Origin: Alcanivorax sediminis
Lineage (GTDB): Bacteria > Pseudomonadota > Gammaproteobacteria > Pseudomonadales > Alcanivoracaceae
Assembly: GCF_009601165.1 (NCBI RefSeq)
Contig: NZ_WIRE01000001.1
Location: 2,294,001 to 2,358,000 of the forward strand
Reading direction: 5' to 3'
DNA length: 64,000 bases
The notes beneath the pieces were generated by a model. The model was not told the origin of the DNA, made no database searches, and saw only the letters and a program-made list of their open reading frames with translations. Positions 1 through 7,997 of this stretch are shown here, in pieces. The translations under genes and the position numbers were made by a program. Position 1 is the stretch's first letter. Every line of letters begins with the position of its first letter.

Positions 1-279
1 GCCATGAAGCGCTTGCCGATCAGGAACAGGGCCTGAATTTCGGTGGGCTCAATCAGGCTGTGAACAGCATCGCTGGCCAGCTGTATATACGGGTAGCGAT
101 GGCCCCAGGCGCTAGGGCTCACATAGTGGATGCGTTGCTCGCCACCGTGCTGATTGAATGCCAGAAAGCCATCCTGCTCGTCATTGTAGAGGACGTAGCC
201 CTGAAAGACGGCACTGGAGGGCAGCCCCAGTTCCTCCACAAAGTCGGAGAACCAGTTCGGGTTGGTTTCTACGTTCATA
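1..279 (-). CDS. hypothetical protein, 3' end cut by window edge
   Basis: An open frame begins with ATG at 279, preceded by a GGGAG ribosome site 4 bases upstream, and runs without a stop to base 1, so 93 codons are visible. The peptide begins MNVETNPNWFSDFVEEL and is acidic, rich in aromatic residues and without signal peptide or membrane segment. I do not recognise the family. It is divergent from umuDC, and the LexA box at 423-438 lies 144 bases upstream of its start, so SOS control of this gene is possible but not shown. Confidence 0.6.
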
Positions 280-685
280 CTCTCCCAGACCTCTGGCCTG
301 CGGCCATTTTTCCTTTTACGGGTCAACCTTAAGCGATAAGTTGCACTGAGCGGATAGTGATTGTTGCGCGCTTTTGTGAGTGTTTGTGATCCGTGTTCAG
401 GTTTCGTATCTGCGTCAATAAACTGTACATATGGACAGTATTAAAGTAACCTGACTTTCTCTTTCTTCGCGGATGGGCGGGGCTGGACCTGTCTTGCCGG
501 ATGCAAGAAGCGGGCACCATTCTTTAACCTGCCCTCTGCATTCAGCGATTCGCCGGGTGTTCCGGATTTCAGGGCCAGGCATCCAGTTTCTGGCGTCAGG
601 TAGCCGGTGCATGGCAGTTGGCTTGCCACTGAAGATATCCCTGCACAACGCGATGAACTTTTTCCTCTAATGAGTCAGGTGTGTC
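280..685. other. intergenic region upstream of umuD
   Basis: This 406-base gap holds a LexA box (423-438) and no convincing gene. Short open frames on both strands lack ribosome sites and family features. If the SOS promoter lies at the LexA box, the umuD messenger would have a leader of roughly 240 bases, which is unusually long; I see no clear riboswitch or hairpin in it. Confidence 0.5.
423..438. promoter_or_regulatory. LexA (SOS) box
   Basis: The sequence CTGTACATATGGACAG matches the gammaproteobacterial LexA operator CTG-N10-CAG with an AT-rich, near-palindromic centre. It lies between the divergent unknown gene (1-279) and umuDC (686-2357). The umuDC operon is a classical LexA target, which supports the call; the 248-base distance to umuD is longer than usual. 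Confidence 0.8.
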
Positions 686-1093
686 ATGGCTGCATTACCG
701 CTATTTACTGAAGCCGTCCGGGCGGGCTTTCCTTCCCCTGCCCAGGGCTACATGGAAGACCCCCTGGATCTGAACCGGCTCTGCATTCGTCAGGAGGCGG
801 CCACGTTCCTGTTGAGGGTGGAAGGGGACTCAATGATCGATGCGGGCATTTATCCCGGTGATATTTTGGTGGTGGATCGCTCCCTGGAGGCGCTTCACGG
901 TGACATTGTGGTGGCGGCCGTGGGAGGAGAGTTCACGGTCAAGGAACTGGCCTTGAAACCGTCCCCCCGTCTGCTTCCCCGTAACCCTCGCTATGCTCCG
1001 ATCCTGCCGGAAGAGGGGGGCTGGGAATTATTCGGGGTGGCGACATTTGCCTTGCATACCCTGCGTGGTGGTAGCACCGGGAGCTGCCGCTGA
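686..1093 (+). CDS. umuD: DNA polymerase V subunit UmuD
   Basis: UmuD is the LexA-like (S24) protein that cuts itself on RecA filaments; the shortened UmuD' dimer activates UmuC for error-prone translesion synthesis. The 135 residues align with E. coli UmuD (139). The self-cleavage site is A13-G14 (RAGFPSPA), the catalytic serine is S49 in GDSMID and the lysine is K86 in FTVKEL. An in-frame TGA at 671 forces the start at 686; AGG at 677-679 serves as ribosome site. It is followed immediately by umuC and presumably controlled by the LexA box at 423-438. Confidence 0.95.
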   Translation: MAALPLFTEAVRAGFPSPAQGYMEDPLDLNRLCIRQEAATFLLRVEGDSMIDAGIYPGDILVVDRSLEALHGDIVVAAVGGEFTVKELALKPSPRLLPRNPRYAPILPEEGGWELFGVATFALHTLRGGSTGSCR

Positions 1094-1094
1094 G

Positions 1095-2357
1095 ATGTTT
1101 GCGCTGGTGGACTGCAACAGCTTCTACGCGTCTTGTGAGCGGGTTTTTCGCCCGGACCTGCGTCATGCTCCGGTGGTGGTGTTATCCAATAACGATGGTT
1201 GTGTGGTGGCTGGCTCGGCAGAAGCCAAGGCGCTGGGTATTCGTACCGGTGTGCCGTTGTTTCAGGTGCGCGAGTTGATTCGCAAGCACGGGGTGGCAGT
1301 GTTTTCTTCCAATTACACCCTGTATGGCGATCTTTCCCGGCGCGTTATGGCTACGTTGCAATCGCTGGTGCCGACAGTAGAAGTGTATTCCATTGATGAA
1401 GCCTTTCTGGACCTTTCCATGGTGCCGGAGCAGCAGCTGCAGGCACTGGGCGAGCAGTTAAGGGAGCGGGTGGAGCGCTGGGTAGGCGTGCCGGTCTGTG
1501 TTGGCGTGGCGCCCACCAAGACGCTGGCCAAGCTGGCCAATCATTACGCCAAGAGACGGGGGAGTGGCGTGGAGGTGTGGTGTGCTCCGCACGATTGGCG
1601 AGACTCTCTGGCGCAGACGCCTCCGGGGGACATCTGGGGAGTGGGGCGACGGCTGGCTGCACGGTTGGCAGACCTGGGCGTGAACAATGGTGCGGATCTG
1701 GCGGCGCTGGATTATGCCTGGGTACGACGGCACTTCTCTGTAGTGCAGGCGCGCCTGGTACGGGAGTTGAACGGTGAGCCTTGTCTGACCCTCGAGCTGC
1801 AGCCGCCACCACGCCAGCAGATCATTTATTCCCGTTCGTTTGGTCAGGCGGTGGTATCTCTACCGCCACTGCGTCAGGCAGTGAATGACTATACTGCCCG
1901 GGCGGCAGAGAAGATGCGGGGAGAAGGCATGCTGGCCGGACGCATTAGCGTCTGGTTGCGCACCGCCCCCATGGGCAAGCCCCAGCAGCTGTGGCCGGAC
2001 TCGTTCAGTACCGGGCTTCCTCAGGCGAGTGCCGATACCCGAGAGCTTGCTCGGCTGGCCATACAGTTGTTGGAGCGGCTGTGGAAGCCGGGGCTGCACT
2101 ACGGCAAGGTCGGTGTGATGCTGACGGAGCTATGTACGGCGGAGCATGCCCAAGGTGGTTTGTTTGAGGCGAACCAGGCCAGGCAGGGGGAGAAGCTGAT
2201 GACGGTGATGGATCAGATCAATCGTAGCGGCAAGGGCCGTGTCTGGCTGGCAGGACGGGGGATGAAAGCCGGGGAGCAGTGCCTGTGGAGCATGCGTCGG
2301 GCACACCTGTCACCGGCCTATACCACGCGGTTGAGTGATCTGCCGCGGGTTGGTTGA
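1095..2357 (+). CDS. umuC: DNA polymerase V catalytic subunit UmuC
   Basis: Y-family translesion polymerase that copies damaged DNA in complex with UmuD'. The start ATG at 1095 is one base after the umuD stop and gives 420 residues, against 422 in E. coli; an in-frame GTG/ATG further upstream lies inside umuD and is not needed. Catalytic acidic residues are D6 ([12 protein letters not shown]) and D101-E102 ([10 protein letters not shown]). Palm, fingers and little-finger regions are all present, so the gene looks intact. It forms a two-gene SOS operon with umuD. Confidence 0.96.
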   Translation: MFALVDCNSFYASCERVFRPDLRHAPVVVLSNNDGCVVAGSAEAKALGIRTGVPLFQVRELIRKHGVAVFSSNYTLYGDLSRRVMATLQSLVPTVEVYSIDEAFLDLSMVPEQQLQALGEQLRERVERWVGVPVCVGVAPTKTLAKLANHYAKRRGSGVEVWCAPHDWRDSLAQTPPGDIWGVGRRLAARLADLGVNNGADLAALDYAWVRRHFSVVQARLVRELNGEPCLTLELQPPPRQQIIYSRSFGQAVVSLPPLRQAVNDYTARAAEKMRGEGMLAGRISVWLRTAPMGKPQQLWPDSFSTGLPQASADTRELARLAIQLLERLWKPGLHYGKVGVMLTELCTAEHAQGGLFEANQARQGEKLMTVMDQINRSGKGRVWLAGRGMKAGEQCLWSMRRAHLSPAYTTRLSDLPRVG

Positions 2358-2422
2358 AAAGCAGCGACAAGCCTCAAGCGACAAGGAAAGACAAAAGCCG
2401 GGATGGTTTGCCTCAGGTTTGT

Positions 2423-2484
2423 TGTGGGAGCGTGCCTGCACGCGATAAGGCATCGCCAAAATCGGCTGCAGGCAGGCTCCCACA
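2423..2484. repeat. REP-like inverted repeat pair
   Basis: The left arm TGTGGGAGCGTGCCTGCA and the right arm TGCAGGCAGGCTCCCACA face each other across a short AT-richer centre, giving a bipartite palindrome. A related single arm (GTAGGAGCCTGCCTGCAGGC) occurs at 60798-60817. The design, in which GGAGC is followed by GC-rich inverted segments and then CGAT, resembles the REP elements of pseudomonads. Confidence 0.7.
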
Positions 2485-2546
2485 GCGCGGTTTTCCTTCT
2501 TCTCGTGCCCGTGTTGCGTGAAGGATTTGCAGCCGCAGAGCGGCCA

Positions 2547-2584
2547 ATAAAAAGGCGGAGATCGGCATTCGCCAATTTTCCGCC
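2547..2584 (-). terminator. rho-independent terminator for the patatin gene
   Basis: Read on the minus strand, a stem GGCGGA / TCCGCC is followed by TTTTTA. It sits 125 bases beyond the stop of the patatin gene (2710). The loop is long and can itself fold (TTGGCGAATGCCGA). Confidence 0.5.
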
Positions 2585-2591
2585 CTACGGA

Positions 2592-2643
2592 TCTGAGGAT
2601 TATCGCTTTAGATTTTCGTAACTCGCTTGTCGAAACTCGAGGC
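2592..2643. repeat. dispersed intergenic repeat, copy A
   Basis: The core GATTTTCGTAACTCGCTT recurs as GATTTTCGCAACTCGCTT at 48485-48502, and similarity extends over about 50 bases on each side (CTGAGGATTA versus CTGCGGATTA, and CGAAACTCGA versus CGCAACTCGA). Both copies lie just beyond the 3' end of a minus-strand gene. Confidence 0.65.
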
Positions 2644-2709
2644 TATCGCGCCCTTCAGGGTAAACACCGTTCAGCCTCAGGCCTCTGGCGTGGAGCATCG
2701 GGCGTTCAT

Positions 2710-4167
2710 TCAAACCACTGACATGGGTACCTGATCCAGCATGCGCTCCTCGATGCGGTCCAGGCGGGCACGGCAATCGCGGAAGGTGCGGCTGATCATG
2801 GTGGTGTTGGCGACCATTTCTATCTTGGGCCAGGTGGCCTGTTCGCCCTTGCGGATATAGTTGCGCACATCCTGAAGGGTGGGGTTGCTCAGTACTCTCA
2901 AGGCATTCAGGGGTTGCCGCGGCGGAATCATGTTGATGTCGCCGATGTACTTCTGGGTCACCATGCTCTTGGCCTTGTCGATCATCAGCCCCACATCGTT
3001 GGATGCCACACGATTTTGAATCAGCTTGAGAGCATAGCGAATATTCATGGACGCATTGCGCAGTGCCCAGTCGCCCATGACACTCAGTGAACTGGCGGTA
3101 TCACGGCGAGACAGGAACGGCACCACATGGGGGTTGGTCTGGCTGACGATAGAATGGTTGACCCCATAGAGCCGGGATAACCGGCGAATGGGCAGGTCAT
3201 CCACAATGGAGCCGTCCACGAACTTGCGACCGGGAATGTAGGGCACTCGCTCACCATCCATGTTCTTGGCCCACAGGGAGACTGGCGGATAGATGCCAGG
3301 AATCGCGCAGGAGGCCAGGGAGGCCTTGCGAATCAGCACGTTGGGTGAGGTGCGCCAGTTGAGCAGGCGTGCGTGCTGGTTACGGTCGTAGGGGCTGACG
3401 GTGATGTTGATTTCCCGTCCGGTATGCCGGTAGGCCTCTTCAAAGGTCATGTCGGCAATATTTTCTTCCAGACAGGCTTCCAGATGGTCGCCATCCAGCA
3501 CCGGGGTACCGCGGATCAGGCCCTTCCAGCCCAGCACCTTGAAGGCTTCCAGGTAAATATTCTCGGGTTCAAGCTTGAGCTTGAGCTCTTCATCGTTGTG
3601 GGTGCCGACCACGGAAGCAATGATGCTGCCGGCACTGGATCCGGAGATGATGGTCGGAAGCAGGTCCTGCTCCCAGAGGCAACGGGCCACACCAATGTGG
3701 AACAGGCCCAGCGCAGCGCCACCAGACAGCATCAGGCAGCTCTGGCCGAAGGCCTGCCCGGTGTTTTCGAAGAAATCCAGCTTTTCCTTGAGCCCGAACT
3801 CCTTGAAATTGGTGTCGCAAAGGTAGTTAAGGGCGGTGGTGACTTCTGTCAGGTAGTTTTCAATAAGGTGCTTGGTGCCGACCCGGCTGTTTTGATAAAG
3901 GTGCGGGTTGGAGATGTTGCCCAGATTGCCGTGCAGGCCTTCATGCAGGTGGAAGACCAGCTTGTTGACGTCGCCGCGCTCACGGGCCTGGCGAATTTGC
4001 CACAGGCGGTTGCGGATCAGCTCGTAATCGTAGTGGGGGGAGCGGTCGATTTCCTTCCATTCATCCGCACCGGACAAGCGATCGTGTTCCTGGCTGGCTT
4101 CATACCACTCACTGTAGTTTTGTGCGTGGTCAATGGCGCGTTCCAGTTGCTTGAGCGTGCCTTTCAT
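2710..4167 (-). CDS. patatin-like phospholipase with DUF3336 domain
   Basis: Predicted lipid acyl hydrolase of 485 residues. The N-terminal ~140 residues match the DUF3336 region found before the catalytic domain in triacylglycerol-lipase-type patatins. The patatin core follows: oxyanion loop SGGAALGLFH (148-157), nucleophile S178 in GSSAG, and the aspartate of the Ser-Asp dyad D318 in VDGS. There is no signal peptide, so a cytoplasmic or membrane-edge role is expected, perhaps turnover of storage lipid or phospholipid; the substrate cannot be read from sequence. It stands alone, with a candidate terminator at 2547-2584. Confidence 0.88.
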   Translation of the reverse strand: MKGTLKQLERAIDHAQNYSEWYEASQEHDRLSGADEWKEIDRSPHYDYELIRNRLWQIRQARERGDVNKLVFHLHEGLHGNLGNISNPHLYQNSRVGTKHLIENYLTEVTTALNYLCDTNFKEFGLKEKLDFFENTGQAFGQSCLMLSGGAALGLFHIGVARCLWEQDLLPTIISGSSAGSIIASVVGTHNDEELKLKLEPENIYLEAFKVLGWKGLIRGTPVLDGDHLEACLEENIADMTFEEAYRHTGREINITVSPYDRNQHARLLNWRTSPNVLIRKASLASCAIPGIYPPVSLWAKNMDGERVPYIPGRKFVDGSIVDDLPIRRLSRLYGVNHSIVSQTNPHVVPFLSRRDTASSLSVMGDWALRNASMNIRYALKLIQNRVASNDVGLMIDKAKSMVTQKYIGDINMIPPRQPLNALRVLSNPTLQDVRNYIRKGEQATWPKIEMVANTTMISRTFRDCRARLDRIEERMLDQVPMSVV

Positions 4168-4337
4168 GACGTGTCTCCGTCAGATTAATTATTGTCATTG
4201 GATGATGGCAGTATAGCCATGAAAAGGATGAATACTGAAGCAATTGTCTGACAAAAGGTAAAGAGTAGTCGCCGAGAGCCTTTCGGAGTGTCGGGGTCAG
4301 AGAAAGGTAGAGGAGGGTTTCAGCAGCGAAGGGAAAC

Positions 4338-4358
4338 GGGGCAGCAGTAGACTGCCCC
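4338..4358 (-). terminator. candidate terminator after the GTPase operon
   Basis: GGGGCAG and CTGCCCC form a seven-pair stem with a seven-base loop just beyond the last gene of the operon. On the minus strand it is followed by GTTTCCC rather than a full T-run, so termination would be weak. Confidence 0.45.
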
Positions 4359-4366
4359 TGCCCAGA

Positions 4367-4726
4367 TCAAACGGAGAGGGTGGATTCCACTTCCTGGCAG
4401 GCGCGACGGGCCAGGGCCAGGTTGGATTTGGACTTGTCCAGTACCAGGTAGATGAAAAGGCCATCATGCGCTGCCACAGGACGGATGATGTGATATTGGG
4501 TGCCGAGGGTAATCAGGATGTCCTCGATGGAATCGTTCAGCCCCAGTGACTTCATGGTTTTCATTTTGGCGCGAACCACCTCGGTATTGCCCGCAGCGGC
4601 CAGCTCCAGATCCAGACCGGTGCCATCCTGGCCGAGAACCATTCCGCTGTTGGCATCCACGATCGCCGTACACATAGCGCCATCGGGCTGCAGCAGGACG
4701 GAAAGACTTTCTTTTACATTAGCCAT
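4367..4726 (-). CDS. roadblock/LC7 domain protein, second of two
   Basis: A 119-residue single-domain protein of the roadblock/LC7 (longin-like) fold: an N-terminal helix, a strand pair around MCTAIVDANSGMVLGQD (18-34), a long helix (EVVRAKMKTMKSLG) and the C-terminal strand pair (GTQYHIIRP, GLFIYLVLDK). Such proteins dimerise and, as MglB or dynein light chains do, bind small GTPases and often act as activating partners. It is the last gene of a four-gene operon with a Ras/MglA-like GTPase; the 56-base gap before it includes a GGAGA ribosome site. It differs clearly from the 135-residue homologue next to it, so the pair may form heterodimers. Confidence 0.8.
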   Translation of the reverse strand: MANVKESLSVLLQPDGAMCTAIVDANSGMVLGQDGTGLDLELAAAGNTEVVRAKMKTMKSLGLNDSIEDILITLGTQYHIIRPVAAHDGLFIYLVLDKSKSNLALARRACQEVESTLSV

Positions 4727-4782
4727 GTTGTTCTCCTTGCTTTACTTCCATGAGGGTGTTTTTTTGTGGTTACACATTGGTA

Positions 4783-5190
4783 TTACTTTCTGCTGAGTTG
4801 CTCGGCGAGGCTGCGACAGCATTCTTTGGATGCCCACAGCAACTGCCCGAGAATGGAGGCATCATTGGCGACAACGGCCAATGACATGGGGGGGGAGACG
4901 CCACGGACTTCCATGACGGTCACCACGCCGGTTTCAGATTCCACAATCATCCGGCTGCATTCCTTAAGGCTGGCTTCTTTGGCAATGGCTTGCCCGATGG
5001 CAGCGAGGGAGCTGCCCATGGCAGCCAGCTTGCTGGCACTCTCGTCGTTTAAATGCAGCGAAGCGACCTGAAAGCCATCATTGGTTAGCAGTACCGCTGA
5101 AGTAACCCCTTTGGTTTCCTGCCCGAATTTTTCCAGCTGTTTGGTGGCGATAGAGGTGCCAACCTTTCCCAGAGGGGATTGTGCGGTCAT
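4783..5190 (-). CDS. roadblock/LC7 domain protein, first of two
   Basis: A 135-residue roadblock/LC7 protein. Typical features are the start helix (ATKQLEKFGQETKGV), the strand pair TSAVLLTNDGFQVASLHL (31-48), the long helix with small residues (KLAAMGSSLAAIGQAIA) and the final strands (RMIVESETGVVTVMEV, MSLAVVANDA). Its start overlaps the stop of the GTPase gene by four bases (ATGA), so the two are translationally coupled and probably made in fixed ratio. By analogy with MglB it is the best candidate for GTPase-activating partner; that is an inference. Confidence 0.82.
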   Translation of the reverse strand: MTAQSPLGKVGTSIATKQLEKFGQETKGVTSAVLLTNDGFQVASLHLNDESASKLAAMGSSLAAIGQAIAKEASLKECSRMIVESETGVVTVMEVRGVSPPMSLAVVANDASILGQLLWASKECCRSLAEQLSRK

Positions 5191-5744
5191 GCTTCAAGAC
5201 TCCTGCAGTCATCGGCTTCGATCTGGCAAAGCAGGGCATCCACCAGCAGCAGTACATCGTCCTGCTGGCGAACGTCTGCATCAAATATAGGTAAGGCAAT
5301 ACCGCGTTCTTCCAGGCGCATGGCCAGGGTTTCTAGGCGGGAAAGATCTTCCGGGGGCAAGCGACCCACACCGACTACCATGGGGACTTTGCCGGCCCCG
5401 AAGGCATCCACATAGTGCTCCAGGTGCTCAAGCAGCTCCGGGTGCTCACCATTGAGAAGGACGATGACCCCGGCTGCATTGTTCAGCAGGATGGGCCACA
5501 TGAAGCGGAAACGTTCCTGGCCGGGGGTGCCATAGAGACGAACACAACTGTTGTCAGGCAGCAGGATCTGGCCGTAGTCCAGCGCTGCGGTGGTCAGTTC
5601 CTTGTTGCACTGGGCCAGATCGGTATTGATCACATCAGTGGATACCGCTTCATGATCGCTGATGGCAGAAATCGCGGTGGTTTTCCCTGCGCCCATGGGG
5701 CCGGTAAAGAGAATCTTGAATTCGTTACTGGCGACTGCATTCAT
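5187..5744 (-). CDS. small Ras/MglA-like GTPase
   Basis: A 185-residue P-loop protein. The Walker A is GPMGAGKT (15-22), and the switch II region is GTPGQERFRF (72-81), the form common in bacterial MglA/CvnD-type GTPases, with G in place of the Ras aspartate. A hydrophobic strand VIVLLNGE (93-100) follows. The guanine-specificity NKxD motif is not evident: the expected place reads VVGVGRLPPED. It lies two bases after the regulator gene upstream and overlaps the first roadblock gene downstream. MglA-like proteins mark cell poles or act as signalling switches; the pathway here is unknown. Confidence 0.85.
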   Translation of the reverse strand: MNAVASNEFKILFTGPMGAGKTTAISAISDHEAVSTDVINTDLAQCNKELTTAALDYGQILLPDNSCVRLYGTPGQERFRFMWPILLNNAAGVIVLLNGEHPELLEHLEHYVDAFGAGKVPMVVGVGRLPPEDLSRLETLAMRLEERGIALPIFDADVRQQDDVLLLVDALLCQIEADDCRSLEA

Positions 5745-5746
5745 GA

Positions 5747-6718
5747 TTAGCTACTCAGTCCAAGGCGGTGTCTCAGCCCCTGAATGAACGAGCCGATCCG
5801 ACGGGGTTCATCAGGTGTGGCTGCACGGGTGGAAGGCGCGGCTGAGGCGGCTTCGCACACAAGAAGGTTGCTCATGGCGCAGGCGGAAAGAAACCGGTCT
5901 ACCTGCTGCTGTGCGCAGCCGGCATGTGCCGCCAGTTGTTCGCGCCGGCAAGGTTGCTTGGTCATCAGCGCACTCATGGACAGGTAGGCCCTGTCGGTTT
6001 TGGCCGAACGTACATTGGGCCAGCGCTTGAGACGGTAGCTGCCATCCTTGGGTAGCCAGGCGGGCAGCGTGCTGCTCAGTTGGGCCGTCATCCAGGCCAG
6101 CTCAGTAATAGGACGGCGTATATAAGCACTGAGGTCGGCGTCTTTGGCTGGCTTGAGTGCAGTGAGGGCCGCCGTCTTGTGGCGAACCTCATTGAACAAG
6201 GGCTCCTGAATGAAATAGGCACCTGCAGAAGGAGAAACAAAGAGAGAGCCTTTGGGGCTATCGGACTGATAAAGCTCCTGGGCATTCTTGCTGGTGACGG
6301 CCTGGTAGAGCGACTCACTGAAATCGGTTTGTCCGGACGGGCGGTGAGGGGTTGCTGCCTGTGTTTGCGCTGATATTGGTTTCAGTGAGCTTTCGTCGGG
6401 GGAGGCATCCTCCAGTGTTCTGGAGACATCTTCCAGAACGGAAATCAGCTGCATGACCCTGAACGGATGAGAAAGTGTATAGGCTGCGGAGGGTTTGCTT
6501 TCATTGTTGTGGTAAATGACGATGCAGGGCTTGTCGCTGTTTTGCCACTGACGACTGGTGTCACTGTCGTCATTGGCGAGCATCAGCACATCGGCCTCAT
6601 CAGGCTCAGCCTGCATCCATTCCACGCTGGAACGACCATTCATGATCTTGAGCATGGAAAGGCAGGCGCTGGTGGTATCCGCCTCGAGTCCAACAAATGC
6701 AAGCTTTCTGTTTTCCAT
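5747..6718 (-). CDS. two-domain regulator of the GTPase operon (degenerate receiver plus C-terminal helical domain)
   Basis: First gene of the operon, 323 residues, with ATG at 6718 behind GGAG; a frame extension upstream lacks a ribosome site. The N-terminal ~115 residues have the rhythm of a response-regulator receiver: LAFVGLEAD, ADVLMLANDD, KPCIVIYHNN, then SHPFRVMQLISVLEDV resembling the final KPF-helix. The acidic pocket and phospho-aspartate are not convincing. The middle is low in predicted structure. The C-terminal part (about 225-305) starts YIRRPITELAWMTAQL and contains a helix-turn-helix-like CRREQLAAHAG / QQQVDRFLSAC. I cannot name a family for the whole protein; a sensor or adaptor feeding the GTPase is an inference. 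Confidence 0.65.
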   Translation of the reverse strand: MENRKLAFVGLEADTTSACLSMLKIMNGRSSVEWMQAEPDEADVLMLANDDSDTSRQWQNSDKPCIVIYHNNESKPSAAYTLSHPFRVMQLISVLEDVSRTLEDASPDESSLKPISAQTQAATPHRPSGQTDFSESLYQAVTSKNAQELYQSDSPKGSLFVSPSAGAYFIQEPLFNEVRHKTAALTALKPAKDADLSAYIRRPITELAWMTAQLSSTLPAWLPKDGSYRLKRWPNVRSAKTDRAYLSMSALMTKQPCRREQLAAHAGCAQQQVDRFLSACAMSNLLVCEAASAAPSTRAATPDEPRRIGSFIQGLRHRLGLSS

Positions 6719-6965
6719 TGCCGCTCTCCGTGCGGTTCGCATACCCCATGGTGGGTAGCGCACTACTGATCTTGGCACCTTCTTCACAAAACATCTGAAC
6801 TTCTTTCCTTCTTTGTAGGGATGAAGCCATGGGGTGGCAAAGAGATGGCGATGAACGGCCCGTTGAGATGGCTGAAAAATCAACTATAGGGAAAGCAAGT
6901 GGAACGTTTGTCCAAATGGCTGCATATTCCGTAAGACAATAGCCTGGACGCTTGTAAGAGATGTC

Positions 6966-7991
6966 TTACAGTGTCTGGCCCGTCTTGCGGAACTGGCCCG
7001 GAGTCTGGCCTGTATGGCGTTTAAAGCTGCGCTGGAAGGAGCGGATATCGGAGTAGCCAAGGGCATCTGCAATGAAGGTTTGAGCCTGATCGGTATTGCG
7101 AAGTAGCTGCTTTGCCTGGTCAAGGCGAATCTCATCCAGCAATTTCTGCCAGCTCTGGCCCTCATCTGCCAGATGGCGGTGCAGGGTGCGGATATTCATG
7201 CCCAATCGTTCGGCCACGGCCTCTTTGCGAGGCAGGGTGTGGCCAATGGCATCCTTGATGCATTGGCGAACCCGCTGACTGAGGCTGGTTTCAATACCCA
7301 GCTGTGCCAGTTGTGCGGTGGCGTGGGCTTCCAGTGTCGAAAGCAGCAATGGATCAGGCTGGCGAGTGGGTAGCATGAGCAGGTCCGGCGCACCGACCAG
7401 GGCCGAGTGGGGCTGCCCGAAACGCACAGGGCAGTGGAAGATACGCTCGTATTCGGCTATCTGCGTTGCCGCTGGTTCCGGGTGTTCGAGCAGAACTTCC
7501 GCAGGGGCAAGTTTGTCATTGCCGGTGAGCCAGCGGGCATAACATAGCCAGGAGCTGAGCACGTTGTCGATCAGGTGGCGCCGCACGGGCTGGTCCGGGT
7601 AGCGGCAGTGCCAACGAATCTGGGCTTGCTCACTTTCCATATTGATGTCGGTGGTGCCCATGTCCCCCACCAGGCGTTCGTACAGCGTGACCTTGAGCAG
7701 TGCCTCGTGGAGTGTATGCACACTCATTGAGATATAGCCCATCACATTGTACGAACCCGGCTGGATGAAGGCAGAGGTGTGAAGGCCAAACAGAGGGTCC
7801 CCGGACTGGTCAGCCAGGCGCTGCAGAAGGCGCTGAAACTCCCGCCCATCGATTCGGGCTTCGGGTCGCAGGGCTTGCTCTGGATCAATGCCTGCATGGA
7901 TCAGAGCAGCAGCGGTATCCAGCCCCAGCTTGTCGGCATGGGCCAGATACTGCTGCAGTGCGGCACTGCTGATTTCACCCAGATCACTCAT
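6966..7991 (-). CDS. AraC-family regulator with arabinose-binding-like N-domain
   Basis: A 341-residue transcription factor. Residues 1-200 match the ligand-binding region of the OruR/ArgR-like AraC group (helical start, GDPLFGLH, GSYNVMGYISMS). The C-terminal ~100 residues carry the double helix-turn-helix: VAERLGMNIRTLHRHL and IADALGYSDIRSFQRSFKRH, ending TGQTPGQFR. Its start lies six bases after the stop of the SIMPL lipoprotein gene, so the two probably share a transcript. The effector and target genes are unknown; the GTPase operon begins 247 bases downstream on the same strand. Confidence 0.92.
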   Translation of the reverse strand: MSDLGEISSAALQQYLAHADKLGLDTAAALIHAGIDPEQALRPEARIDGREFQRLLQRLADQSGDPLFGLHTSAFIQPGSYNVMGYISMSVHTLHEALLKVTLYERLVGDMGTTDINMESEQAQIRWHCRYPDQPVRRHLIDNVLSSWLCYARWLTGNDKLAPAEVLLEHPEPAATQIAEYERIFHCPVRFGQPHSALVGAPDLLMLPTRQPDPLLLSTLEAHATAQLAQLGIETSLSQRVRQCIKDAIGHTLPRKEAVAERLGMNIRTLHRHLADEGQSWQKLLDEIRLDQAKQLLRNTDQAQTFIADALGYSDIRSFQRSFKRHTGQTPGQFRKTGQTL

Positions 7992-7997
7992 GGCCGA

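Larger units (their letters stand above)
2358..2709. other. intergenic region with repeats between umuC and patatin gene
   Basis: This gap between convergent genes holds three repeat-type structures: an inverted REP-like pair (2423-2484), a hairpin with A-tract that would terminate minus-strand transcripts (2547-2584), and a 50-base repeat (2592-2643) with a second copy at 48468-48520. No gene is seen. Confidence 0.6.

Noticed and set aside
473-670. A 65-codon open frame between the LexA box and umuD considered as an SOS leader gene
   Set aside because: No ribosome site, no composition bias, and a competing shadow frame on the other strand; not supported.
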